Shown here piece by piece: positions 25,661 to 34,384 of a stretch of 64,000 nucleotides of DNA (the first letter of the stretch is position 1; every line of letters starts with the position of its first letter). The notes beneath the pieces are model-generated. The model searched no databases, was not told where the DNA came from, and saw only the letters and a program-made list of their open reading frames with translations. Position numbers and translations under genes: made by a program. Source of the stretch: Bog-756 sp963741055. GTDB lineage: Bacteria; Actinomycetota; Acidimicrobiia; Acidimicrobiales; RAAP-2. The stretch lies in NCBI GenBank assembly GCA_963741055.1, contig CAVUGU010000014.1, positions 62,001-126,000 of the forward strand. The letters are read 5' to 3'.

Positions 25661-26680
25661 GTGGACGTGTACAAGGTCGGGGTGATCGGTGGCGACGGGA
25701 TCGGTCCCGAAGTCGTCGCCGAGGCCCTCAAGGTGGTGGCCGCGGCAGGAGTGGATCTCGCCGTCACCGAGTACGACCTCGGCGCGGACCGCTACGTGCG
25801 GACCGGGGACGTGCTCCCCGATTCAGTGCTGGAGGAGCTCCATTCCCAAGAGGCGATCCTCCTCGGCGCCGTCGGCCCTCCGGTCGGTTCGACGGCGGTG
25901 CCGCCCGGCACCCTCGAGCGCGGCCTCCTCCTCCGACTGCGGTTCGAGCTCGACCTCTACGTCAACATGCGGCCCTTCACCGGAGTGCCCGGGGCCGTCG
26001 CGCCCGACTGTGACTTCGTGGTGATCCGCGAGAACACCGAGGGCACCTATGCCGGGGAGGGCGGATTCCTCCGGAAGGGCACCCCGTTCGAGGTGGCCAC
26101 CCAGGGATCGGTCAACACCCGCCATGGCGTCGAGCGGTGCGCCCGCTTCGCCTTCGGGCTGGCGGCACGACGTCCGGCCCACCACCTGACCCTCGTCCAC
26201 AAGACGAACGTGCTTTCCTTCGCCGGCGACCTGTGGCTGCGCACGGTCGACGAGGTCTCGGCAGAGTTCCCGACCGTCGACCGCGACTACAACCACGTCG
26301 ACGCCAGCTGCATCTACCTGGTCGAAGACGCCGATCGCTACGACGTCATCGTGACCGACAATCTCTTCGGTGACATCATCACCGACCTGGCCGGGGCGGT
26401 GTCCGGGGGGATCGGGTACTCGGCGTCGGCCAACCTCAATCCCGACCGGACCGGGCCGTCTCTCTTCGAGCCCGTGCACGGGGCCGCCCACGACATCACC
26501 GGAACCGGCAAGGCAAACCCGATCGCCGCGATCCGATCGGCGGCGCTCATGCTCGAGCACCTCGGCGAGGCATCCGCCGCCGAGAAGATCGACCACGCGG
26601 TCACCGACCTCATCAGCTCGGGAACCGCTTCTTCCCTCTCGACCGCCGAGATCGGCGACGCCGTTGCAGAAAGGCTGTGA
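25661..26680 (+). CDS. leuB: 3-isopropylmalate dehydrogenase
   Basis: A 339-residue beta-decarboxylating dehydrogenase acting in leucine synthesis, oxidising 3-isopropylmalate with NAD. IGGDGIGPEVVAE opens the protein; RENTEGTYAGEGG is the substrate phosphate-type loop; VDASCIYLVED, VTDNLFGDIITDLAGAVSGG and EPVHGAAHDITGTGKANP complete the active site and NAD pocket. GTG 25661 follows GGCGAGAAGA. Because cimA lies two genes downstream, LeuB may also serve the citramalate route to 2-oxobutyrate (3-methylmalate step). Confidence 0.95.
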   Translation: MDVYKVGVIGGDGIGPEVVAEALKVVAAAGVDLAVTEYDLGADRYVRTGDVLPDSVLEELHSQEAILLGAVGPPVGSTAVPPGTLERGLLLRLRFELDLYVNMRPFTGVPGAVAPDCDFVVIRENTEGTYAGEGGFLRKGTPFEVATQGSVNTRHGVERCARFAFGLAARRPAHHLTLVHKTNVLSFAGDLWLRTVDEVSAEFPTVDRDYNHVDASCIYLVEDADRYDVIVTDNLFGDIITDLAGAVSGGIGYSASANLNPDRTGPSLFEPVHGAAHDITGTGKANPIAAIRSAALMLEHLGEASAAEKIDHAVTDLISSGTASSLSTAEIGDAVAERL

Positions 26681-26684
26681 GCAG

Positions 26685-27614
26685 ATGCCGCTGACCCCGA
26701 CCGACAAGATCTGGATGGACGGCGAGCTCGTCCCGTGGCAGGACGCCTCCGTGCACGTGCTCAACCACACCATGCACTACGGCTCGGGCGTGTTCGAGGG
26801 CATCCGCGCCTACCCGACCAGCCAGGGCCCCGCGGTGTTCCGCCTGCGCGACCACGTCGACCGCCTGTTCGCGTCCGCCAAGATCCTGATGATCGACGTC
26901 CCGTACTCGGTCGAGGACATCATGGACGCCATCCGCACGCTCGTGCGGGTGAACGGTCTCACCGACGGCTGCTACATCCGGCCGTTGGTCTACCTCGGCT
27001 ACGGCGAGATGGGTTTGAACCCGATCCCGTGCCCGGTCAACGTGGCGATCGCCGCATGGCCGTGGGGCACCTACCTCGGCGACGAAGGAGTTGCGAACGG
27101 TGTGTCGGTCAAGATCAGCTCGTGGCGCCGACACGATCCGAACGCGGTTCCGACCGCATCGAAGAGCACCGGTATGTACCTCAACTCGTCGCTGGCGAAG
27201 GTGGAGGCGCTGAAGGCCGGCTACGACGAGGCCATCCTGCTCGCACCCGACGGGAACGTGAGCGAGTGCACCGGCGAGAACATCTTCATCGTGCGCGACG
27301 GTCGGCTGCTCACCCCTCCGACCTCCGACGCGGGTGCGCTCGACGGCATCACCCAGCGATCGGTCATGACCATCGCACGCGACCTCGGCCACGAGGTGTC
27401 CCACGAGCAGATCATCCGCACCGACCTCTACACGGCCGACGAGGCGTTTCTCACCGGCACGGCCGCAGAGGTCGTCCCGATCCGCTCGGTCGACGACCGC
27501 GAGGTGGGTTCGGGGAAGCCCGGTCCGATCACCCAGAAGCTGCAGCAGGTGTTCTTCGACACGGTGCGCGGCGAGGTCGACCAGTACAAGGACTGGCTGG
27601 ACTATGTCGAGTGA
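26685..27614 (+). CDS. ilvE: Branched-chain amino acid aminotransferase
   Basis: A 309-residue class IV PLP aminotransferase that makes valine, leucine and isoleucine. Family marks are HTMHYGSGVFEGIRAY, the PLP-lysine region ASKSTGMYLNS (about residue 165), ILLAPDGNVSECTGENIFIV, and EAFLTGTAAEVVPI. ATG 26685 lies four bases after the leuB stop. The stop overlaps the cimA GTG start, so leuB-ilvE-cimA form one operon for branched-chain amino acid synthesis. Confidence 0.95.
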   Translation: MPLTPTDKIWMDGELVPWQDASVHVLNHTMHYGSGVFEGIRAYPTSQGPAVFRLRDHVDRLFASAKILMIDVPYSVEDIMDAIRTLVRVNGLTDGCYIRPLVYLGYGEMGLNPIPCPVNVAIAAWPWGTYLGDEGVANGVSVKISSWRRHDPNAVPTASKSTGMYLNSSLAKVEALKAGYDEAILLAPDGNVSECTGENIFIVRDGRLLTPPTSDAGALDGITQRSVMTIARDLGHEVSHEQIIRTDLYTADEAFLTGTAAEVVPIRSVDDREVGSGKPGPITQKLQQVFFDTVRGEVDQYKDWLDYVE

Positions 27615-29389
27615 ACACCGAGCCCAGCGACCACCCGCTGACTCCCGGTCAGCACTCCCACGCACGGGTACGCGAGTCCGTCGTGCACTCCCGTGCCGAC
27701 CGCAAGGATGACCGTGACGACGGCCCAGGGCACCGTGCCGGTGGCTCCGGCCATGACTTCGACCTCCCGGCCCTGCCGGATGCCGTCGACGTCTTCGACA
27801 CCACTCTTCGCGACGGGTCTCAGCAGGAGGGGCTCTCGCTCACGGTCGACGACAAGCTGAAGGTGGCCGAGCAGCTCGACCATCTCGGCGTGACCTTCAT
27901 CGAGGGCGGCTGGCCGGGCGCCAATCCGAAGGACGCCGAGTTCTTCGCGCGCGCACCGCGCGAGCTCTCGCTCGCCCGCTCGACGCTGGTTGCGTTCGGC
28001 TCGACACGGCGCGCCGGGGTGAAGCCGGAGGACGACGAGACGCTGCGCCAGCTGGTCGCCGCACAGACCGAGGCGGTCTGCATCGTCGCAAAGTCGTCCG
28101 AGATGCACGTGGTCGACGCGCTCCGGACCTCGTTGGACGAGGCGGTCGCCATGGTGGCCGATTCGGTCCGGTTCCTGCGGGCGAACGACCTGCGGGTCTT
28201 CCTCGACGCCGAGCACTTCTTCGACGGCTACAAGGCCAACCCCGAATTCACCAAACGGATCCTGCAGGCAGCCGAAGAGGAGGGTGCGGAGACACTGGTC
28301 CTCTGCGACACCAACGGCGGCACCCTCCCCTTCGAGGTGGAGCGCATCGTCGCCGAGGTGTTCGGCCGGTTCGAGACCCAGGTGGGTGTGCACTTCCACA
28401 ACGACGGCGGCTGCGCGGTCGCCAACTCGCTCGCCGCGGTGGGAGTCGGCGCCACCCACGTCCAGGGCTGCGTGAACGGCTACGGAGAACGGGCGGGCAA
28501 CGCCGACCTGTCGGCTGCCATCCCCGACCTCTCGCTCAAGCTCAAGGTCTCCACCATCCCGAACGATCGCCTCGAGCTGATCACCCCGGTCTCCCACCAC
28601 ATCGCCGAGGTGGTCAACATCGCACCGAACCCGCAGCAGCCCTACGTCGGCTCCTCGGTGTTCGCCCACAAAGCCGGTCTCCACACCTCGGCGATCGCGC
28701 GACGCTCCGACGCGTACGAGCACGTACGACCCGAACTGGTCGGCAACGGCACTCGCTTCGTCGTCTCGGAGATGGCCGGACGTTCGACCCTTGCCATGAA
28801 GGCCACCGAGCTCGGGCTCGAACTCGACTCCGATGCGATGGCCTCGGTACTCGACTCGTTGAAGACGCTCGAGTACGAGGGCTACCACTTCGAGGTCGCC
28901 GACGGCTCGCTCGAATTGCTGCTGCGCCAAGCGACCGGGTGGGAGCAGCCCTTCTTCGAGCTCGAGTCGTACCGGGTGATCGCCGACCAGGGAGAGGGGC
29001 TGTCGACCGAGGCCACCGTGAAGGTCCGGGTCGGCGGCCGCCGGGTGGTGGCCACCGCGGAGGGGAACGGTCCGGTCAACGCCTTGGACGGCGCGGTGCG
29101 CTTGGCGATCGGACCGAGCTACCCGGCGCTCGCGGAGATGCACCTCGTCGACTACCGGGTACGGGTCCTCGACTCGGCCAAGGGAACCGCCTCGGTGACC
29201 CGGGTGCTGATCGATTCGACCGACGGCGATCGCACCTGGACGACCATCGGCGTCTCCGAGAACATCATCACCGCCTCCTGGCAGGCTCTCTCCGACTCGA
29301 TCGTCTACGGTCTGCTGCACGCCGGCTCGCAGGAGTCCGGCCTGACCGAGCCGGTGGGCGCCACCGGTCGAGCAGGAGCACGACACTGA
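27611..29389 (+). CDS. cimA: (R)-citramalate synthase
   Basis: A 592-residue enzyme condensing pyruvate and acetyl-CoA to citramalate, a threonine-independent entry to isoleucine. The TIM-barrel opening DVFDTTLRDGSQQEG, the metal-site HFHNDGGCAVANS and NGYGERAGNADL match CimA/HMG-CoA-lyase-like proteins. The C-terminal allosteric domain (about residues 420-570) follows, ending SWQALSDSIVYGLL. A poorly conserved N-terminal tail of about 55 residues precedes the core; GTG 27611 overlaps the ilvE stop. Confidence 0.92.
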   Translation: MNTEPSDHPLTPGQHSHARVRESVVHSRADRKDDRDDGPGHRAGGSGHDFDLPALPDAVDVFDTTLRDGSQQEGLSLTVDDKLKVAEQLDHLGVTFIEGGWPGANPKDAEFFARAPRELSLARSTLVAFGSTRRAGVKPEDDETLRQLVAAQTEAVCIVAKSSEMHVVDALRTSLDEAVAMVADSVRFLRANDLRVFLDAEHFFDGYKANPEFTKRILQAAEEEGAETLVLCDTNGGTLPFEVERIVAEVFGRFETQVGVHFHNDGGCAVANSLAAVGVGATHVQGCVNGYGERAGNADLSAAIPDLSLKLKVSTIPNDRLELITPVSHHIAEVVNIAPNPQQPYVGSSVFAHKAGLHTSAIARRSDAYEHVRPELVGNGTRFVVSEMAGRSTLAMKATELGLELDSDAMASVLDSLKTLEYEGYHFEVADGSLELLLRQATGWEQPFFELESYRVIADQGEGLSTEATVKVRVGGRRVVATAEGNGPVNALDGAVRLAIGPSYPALAEMHLVDYRVRVLDSAKGTASVTRVLIDSTDGDRTWTTIGVSENIITASWQALSDSIVYGLLHAGSQESGLTEPVGATGRAGARH

Positions 29390-29908
29390 GCCAGCCGAGC
29401 TACGTCCCCATCGTCGAGACCGACCAGGTCCGACCCTCCTACCGCCTCCAGGTGCCCCAGGTCTGGACGCAGTCCCGACCCTCGGAGCTCCGTGGCACGG
29501 GCCAGCCGTCGGGAGCCAGGCTCGGCTCGCCCGGACCGGACCAGGGCTACGCCTTGAAGTTGGCTCGGGGGTTCATCGACCGCCTCGAGCTCGCAGCCGG
29601 CGAGTCACCGGACGACGCAGTGGCCGGCTGCACCGCGGTCGCGACCCGCCGCGCCGCGGGTTTCGGCCGGGCACCGGTCGTGCACGACCTGACCGTCGGG
29701 TTCACCCTCTGGGGATTCCTCGGCGGTGCACCCCGCTGACCTCGTCGCGGCAAGAGGCCCCCTGTTCCGATCGGCCGCGCACCACTACGAAGCGCAGCGC
29801 GCGATCGCCGACTGCGTGCGCCCCGACACTCTGCGACTCACTCCCGACGCCGTGGCGGCCCGCCTCGGTGAGTGGCGCGAGCTCATCGAGCTCCCGCCCC
29901 CCACCTGA
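29386..29908 (+). CDS. Conserved protein of unknown function after cimA, frameshifted
   Basis: The first part reads VRPSYRLQVPQVWTQSRP, GYALKLARGFIDRLEL, AVAGCTAVATRRAAGFGRAP and LTVGFTLWGFLGG. A one-base shift in the C run at about 29730 restores GAPADLVAARGPLFRSAAHHYEAQR and continues to GEWRELIELPPPT, giving about 173 residues. It appears to overlap the cimA stop, with a CTG at 29386 or a GTG at 29452 as possible starts. It is linked to the leuB-ilvE-cimA operon but I do not recognise the family. The same +1 break recurs elsewhere. Confidence 0.6.
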
Positions 29909-29929
29909 TCTCGCTGCGGGCTGCCTGAC

Positions 29930-30311
29930 TCAGTGCCGGCGCCAGCGGCGCTTGGCCGGCGTCGCCCCGGTGTACTCGCCGACCGGCCCGAGTAGACGCA
30001 CCGAGCGCCACTTCGGGTGCTCGGCACGGCTGCGTGCGAAGCACCTGCGGCCACGGCGACCGGCTCGTTGCGCTGGTCTTCCCCGTCGTACTTCACCAAC
30101 ACGTTGTCGGCGAGATGGTTTCCGTTCAGTGCCGCCTGGAACAGGTCGGGGAATTGCGGCCCGACTCGCTCCTGCGTCACTCGGGCTTGCTGGGCAAAGT
30201 TGGCACCCGGCCCGTCGGAATACGTCGCCGCACCGACGGATGGAGCTCCGGCGGGTACAGATTCCCGTCGTTCGCCATCCACCAACCGTCCTCCCGTTGA
30301 TCCTCGGTCAT
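29930..30311 (-). pseudogene. Small WW-x-A-x-DG-x-x-YPPE motif protein, two frame breaks
   Basis: ATG 30311 follows GGAGG at nine bases. The N-terminus MTEDQREDGWWMANDG, then NLYPPELHP, has the Trp-Trp/YPPE motif often seen in acidimicrobial and related actinobacterial proteins. The middle (VGPQFPDLFQAALNGNHLADN, split here as one block) and the end (GEYTGATPAKRRWRRH, stop at 29930-29932) lie in two other frames. Unlike the other broken genes, both joins here need the opposite sense (a missing base, or two extra). Function unknown. Real decay is more likely here than elsewhere. Confidence 0.5.
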
Positions 30312-30546
30312 TTGAATCTTCCTCCGCTGCTTTGTGTATGTGATGTCAATCAAATGCCCCCCACGTGCCCCCACGGGACCGAGGAGGGTAAGGGTGTTTT
30401 CGACCGTTCGGGGGCGGGACTTGAGCAGGTCAGACCGCCATATTGGCCACCCTGAGTGGTCTCCGCCGTGCCAGCGCCGGTCTACGTCCCTCCTCCGGCG
30501 ACGTCGAGCCGGTCGAGCGGGGGCGCCCAGCTAGCGTGGCGGACCG

Positions 30547-31698
30547 ATGGAACCATCGGCCTTCTCGCTCACCGAGACCCAGCGTCAGTTCAGGGAGACG
30601 CTCCGCAAGTTCGCGGAAGACCGGATCGCCCCCCAGGCCGACGAGGCCGATCGCGACGCCACCTTCCCGCAGAAGTCCTTCGACGCCTGCGTGGAGCTGG
30701 AGCTTCCTGCCCTCGGGATCCCCGTCGCCTACGGCGGCGCCGGAGCCGACATGGTGACCCAGATGATCATGGCCGAGGAGCTGGCTCGGGTCTGTGCCTC
30801 GACCTCGCTGACCATGCTGATCTCGAAGCTCGGGATGCTGCCGGTGATGACCTGGGGGAGCGAGGAGCTGAAACGCGCCTACCTTCCCCGGGTGGCCTCG
30901 GGCGAGTACCAGGCCAGCTACTGCCTGTCGGAGGCGGACGCCGGGAGCGATGTCGCCGCCTTGCGGACGCGAGCGGTCCGCGACGGTGACTCCTACCTGT
31001 TGTCGGGTACCAAGCACTGGATCACCAACGCCGGGATCTCGGACACCTACACCGTTTTCGCGGTCACCGATCCGCACGCAGGGCGCCGCGGGATCAGCTG
31101 CTTCCTGGTGGAAGCCGACTGGGGGGCGACGGTCGCTCCGCACGAGGACAAGATGGGCCTTCGGGGCAGCCCGACCGCAGCGGTCTCCTTCGACGAGGTG
31201 CGGGTGCCGGCGACCCACCTGATCGGCGAGGAAGGACAGGGCTTCGCCATGGCGATGTACTGCCTCGACCGGAGCCGTCCGGGGATCGGCGCACAGGCCG
31301 TCGGCATCGCGGCGGGCGCCATCGACGCAGCGGCCGACTACATGAAACAGCGCAATGCGTTCGGGGGCCCGATCGCCGATCTGCAGGGACTGCGCTTCAT
31401 GCTCGCCGACATGGCCATTCGCACCGAAGCGGCTCGGACGCTCATCTACCGGGCGTGCTCGCTCATCGACGGCAGCGATCCCGACGGCGAACTGACCATG
31501 ATCGGTGCGATGGCCAAGTCCTTCGCGTCGGACACCGCGATGTCGGTGACCACCGACGCGGTGCAACTCTTCGGTGGCTACGGGTACACCAAGGACTTTC
31601 CCGTCGAGCGCTACATGAGGGACGCCAAGGTCACCCAGATCTACGAAGGCACCAACCAGATCCAGCGGGTGGTCGTGGCGAAGCGCCTGCTCGGCTGA
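30547..31698 (+). CDS. Acyl-CoA dehydrogenase
   Basis: A 383-residue flavoenzyme that introduces an alpha,beta double bond into acyl-CoA. The FAD/substrate motifs are CLSEADAGSDVAALRTRA and WITNAGISDTYTVFAV, then RKQ-equivalent MKQRNAFGGPIADLQ. The catalytic Glu is in VTQIYEGTNQIQR near the C-terminus. ATG 30547 gives FSLTETQRQFRETLR, the standard opening. It stands alone, 300 bp from the amino acid operon, convergent with the desaturase-type gene. Confidence 0.93.
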   Translation: MEPSAFSLTETQRQFRETLRKFAEDRIAPQADEADRDATFPQKSFDACVELELPALGIPVAYGGAGADMVTQMIMAEELARVCASTSLTMLISKLGMLPVMTWGSEELKRAYLPRVASGEYQASYCLSEADAGSDVAALRTRAVRDGDSYLLSGTKHWITNAGISDTYTVFAVTDPHAGRRGISCFLVEADWGATVAPHEDKMGLRGSPTAAVSFDEVRVPATHLIGEEGQGFAMAMYCLDRSRPGIGAQAVGIAAGAIDAAADYMKQRNAFGGPIADLQGLRFMLADMAIRTEAARTLIYRACSLIDGSDPDGELTMIGAMAKSFASDTAMSVTTDAVQLFGGYGYTKDFPVERYMRDAKVTQIYEGTNQIQRVVVAKRLLG

Positions 31699-31708
31699 GC
31701 CGGAGCGG

Positions 31709-32936
31709 TCAGAGGCTGGCCGCGATCGCCGGCGCGCTTGCGTCCGATCGGCGTTTTCTCGCTCGGCTGCCACGTGCGGCGGCCTCGAGCTCGGCTCGAT
31801 GGCGGTTCGCCCACCCCGGCCCACGTACCACGTAGGAGAGTCGCTCGCGCCAGCTGGTCGATCGCGCGACGTCGCGCAGCATCTCCACGTGCTCGTGACC
31901 GGCGATCCGTCCCGGGTTGAAGGTGTCGATGTTCTTGGTGAGCCCGTAGACGACCTCCTCGCCCTCGGGCTCGAAGGTCCCGAAGAGGCGGTCCCACACG
32001 ATCAGGATGCTCCCGTGGTTGCGGTCGAGGTACTGCCGGTTGGAGCCGTGGTGGACCCGATGGTGCGAAGGAGTGTTGAGCACGGCCTCGGGTGCTCCGA
32101 GACGACCGATGGTCTCGGTGTGGATCCAGAACTGGTAGAGCAGGTTGATCCCCCGTGCGGTCTCGACGAGGCCTGGTGAGACGCCGAGCAGGCAGAGCGC
32201 GCCGTAGGGAACGGTGGTGCCGAGCGCGTCGGCGACCGGCTGGCGCAGCGCGGTCGAGAGGTTGTAGTGCTCGCTCGAGTGGTGCACCACGTGCACGGCC
32301 CACATGTAGCGGCTCTCGTGCATGAAGCGGTGGTTCCAGTAGTAGACGAAATCCCACCCGGCGACCGCGAGCGCGATCGCCACCGGGCCGTAACCGAGGT
32401 CGGGGAGGACCCGGTGCCGCCAGAAGCGTGAGGAGGCGGTGCGAGTTGCCCAGGTGGTGGTCGCCGCCAGACCTCCCGCGACGACGGCCGCGACCCCGCC
32501 GACCGCCGCGACCCGCTGCGCCACCTGGGCCCTCGGGTCCGGCTGCTCGTCGGTCTCGGTGGGTTCCGTCGTCGCGCTCTCCGCGGACTCCGTGCTCTTC
32601 GCCGGGGAATGCCGGACCACGTAGTCGGCCGCGGTGGTCACCGCGGCCGCGGCGAGTGCGGTGCGCACGAGGACCTTGCCGAAACGGCCCTTCCCCGGGG
32701 TGAGGGGCCCGAGCAGCTTCGGCACCAGGAGGGGCGCGACGAGGCTCCCCACACCCATGGTCAGGCTGGCGACCGTGTCGCGGCGCTCGTAGTCCCCGGC
32801 GGTCGGTCCTCTCCTTGCCGCACGCCGGCGCAGCCAGAGGTATTCCACCGCCATGCTCCCGAAATAGAAGGGGATGGCGACGACGGTGAGATCGGGCGGC
32901 CCGGCCCCGCGACGGCGTCCTTTTCATCACGTCCAT
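31709..32936 (-). CDS. Sterol desaturase / fatty acid hydroxylase family protein
   Basis: A membrane di-iron hydroxylase. The His clusters are HRFMH, HVVHHSSEH and HHRVHHGSN, with further His in HTETIG; transmembrane segments flank them. An intact frame starts at ATG 32854 (381 residues), but the preceding DLTVVAIPFYFGS looks like the true N-terminal membrane segment. It can be joined to ATG 32936 (MDVMKRTP) if one base is skipped in CCCC near 32902-32907, giving about 408 residues. A disordered Thr/Glu-rich linker lies near residue 75. Substrate could be a sterol, hopanoid, carotenoid or ether lipid. Confidence 0.85.
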
Positions 32937-32975
32937 TGTGCTGGACCCTCTCGACGCCGTCGAACAGGGTGCAGA

Positions 32976-34136
32976 TCAGTTCGGAGCGGCGCCACTGCTC
33001 CGCCGGCCGGTGGGAGTGATCACGACCGGGGGTCGCCGATCGGCCAGCTTGCTCGGGGTGCGCTGAGGAGGCCGGCGCGGCTCGACCACGCCGGCACGGA
33101 GGTGCCGTCGAGGCCCCGACCAGGGCGCCGGAGGAGCGGTGAACCGATCGGCGAGGAAGTAGGCCGCCGGCTCGTAGTTGACCCGCCAACCTCGGAATTG
33201 CGGCCAGGCCTCCTCGGCGCTGCGCTCCAGCGGGAACCCGATGTCGCGGAGCGTCGAGACCGCGTGGTCGAACTCCTCGAAGGTGAGGGTGATCGGTCCC
33301 TCCGGGTTCGGGTCCGGATCGACCTCGTAGCCGGAGGTCCGAGCGATGCGGTTGAGCGCGGTGAAGCCCATCCGGAGGCAGAGCCTGGCCTCCGACGACG
33401 CGGTCGTCGGCGAGAGCGCAAGGTGCATGGCTGCACCGTCGAGCACGGCGAGGAGACCGACCAGCCACGAGTACCACGGCTCGGGTGATCGGAAGAGGCG
33501 CAGTACGGGGTAGGTGGTGTGGCTCTCGGCGAGGTCGGCGGACCACTTCTCCCACGACGCGTAGAACTCGGGCAGCGTGTCGATGATCCCGACGAGCTGT
33601 TGGCGGGCGAGGAGCTCGGGACCCCACGCGGGCAGACCGGCGCGGCTCTCGAGCATCGCGACGAGTGATTCGCGCCGGTTGTACGACGCGTACAAGGTCG
33701 GGAGGTACGCGATCTGCAAAGCCACGATGACCACCCAGGTGGCACCCGCCGCGATGTCGATGGCGGGGCGGCGATCGCCGGCGGTGTCGATGGTGCCGAC
33801 GGTGAACACCGACTCGGTCGACTGGACGAGGCTCGCCCCGAAGTCGTGGGTCGTCGTGGTGAGGAGAAGTGCGTATCCGAGGATGTAGAGCCCGGCCCAG
33901 AAGAGGAGTTGAGCGACGAGGGCGACGGGTGCGGTGGGGGCGAGCAGCCTGTCCTTCGTCTCGTAGGTCCGTCCCAGCCTCGACACGCCCACGAAGGCGA
34001 GTCGCACTGCGCGGATGACCCACACCGAGAGGCGCTGTGAGCCTCGGGGCTCGCGGGGGAGGACGATCGTGAACAGGACGCTCGCCGAGGTCAGGAGGAC
34101 GATGGCCAACCCGACGATGAAGAGCAGGACGTTCAC
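32976..34136 (-). CDS. Membrane protein with potassium-channel-like pore segment
   Basis: A 386-residue protein starting MNVLLFIVGLAIVLLTS, with an N-terminal membrane segment, a pair of membrane helices around residues 72-98 and 128-150, and a large cytoplasmic C-terminal part. Between the pair lies ESVFTVGTIDTAGD, which looks like a channel pore helix and a degenerate TVGYGD filter. A two-pore-type channel or mechanosensor is possible, but the filter is not canonical. The last 60 residues are Pro/Arg-rich. No operon partner; 39 bp from the desaturase start. Confidence 0.6.
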   Translation of the reverse strand: MNVLLFIVGLAIVLLTSASVLFTIVLPREPRGSQRLSVWVIRAVRLAFVGVSRLGRTYETKDRLLAPTAPVALVAQLLFWAGLYILGYALLLTTTTHDFGASLVQSTESVFTVGTIDTAGDRRPAIDIAAGATWVVIVALQIAYLPTLYASYNRRESLVAMLESRAGLPAWGPELLARQQLVGIIDTLPEFYASWEKWSADLAESHTTYPVLRLFRSPEPWYSWLVGLLAVLDGAAMHLALSPTTASSEARLCLRMGFTALNRIARTSGYEVDPDPNPEGPITLTFEEFDHAVSTLRDIGFPLERSAEEAWPQFRGWRVNYEPAAYFLADRFTAPPAPWSGPRRHLRAGVVEPRRPPQRTPSKLADRRPPVVITPTGRRSSGAAPN

Positions 34137-34323
34137 GTCGGCGAAGGTGTCGAAAGTCGTCTCACCGGCGGCACGGCCATGGGGGGAATGGCTCCGTCGA
34201 CCGGCTCACCTGGGCCATCGTACGGCGGGCGTACATCGGTCGGCTCGCTCGCCGACGGGCGCGGAGAGGGCCCGTTCACCGGCTCTGGACAGTCGTTTTT
34301 CAGATCGAGCCCATTGCTGCGCC

Positions 34324-34384
34324 TTGACGGATACGAGGCATCCTGTAATGGTAGAACCGTGCTCTACCTTGGGGGGTCGGGAGC
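34324..34384 (+). promoter_or_regulatory. Palindromic operator-like site before the ALDH gene
   Basis: GGTAGA at 34350-34355 and TCTACC at 34363-34368 form an inverted repeat separated by seven bases, containing the half-sites TAGAAC and (reverse) TAGAGC. A TTGACG at 34324 could be a -35 element. The site ends 16 bp before the GTG start of the aldehyde dehydrogenase gene, a position suited to repression. Its half-site resembles that of the palindrome at 46207. Confidence 0.45.
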
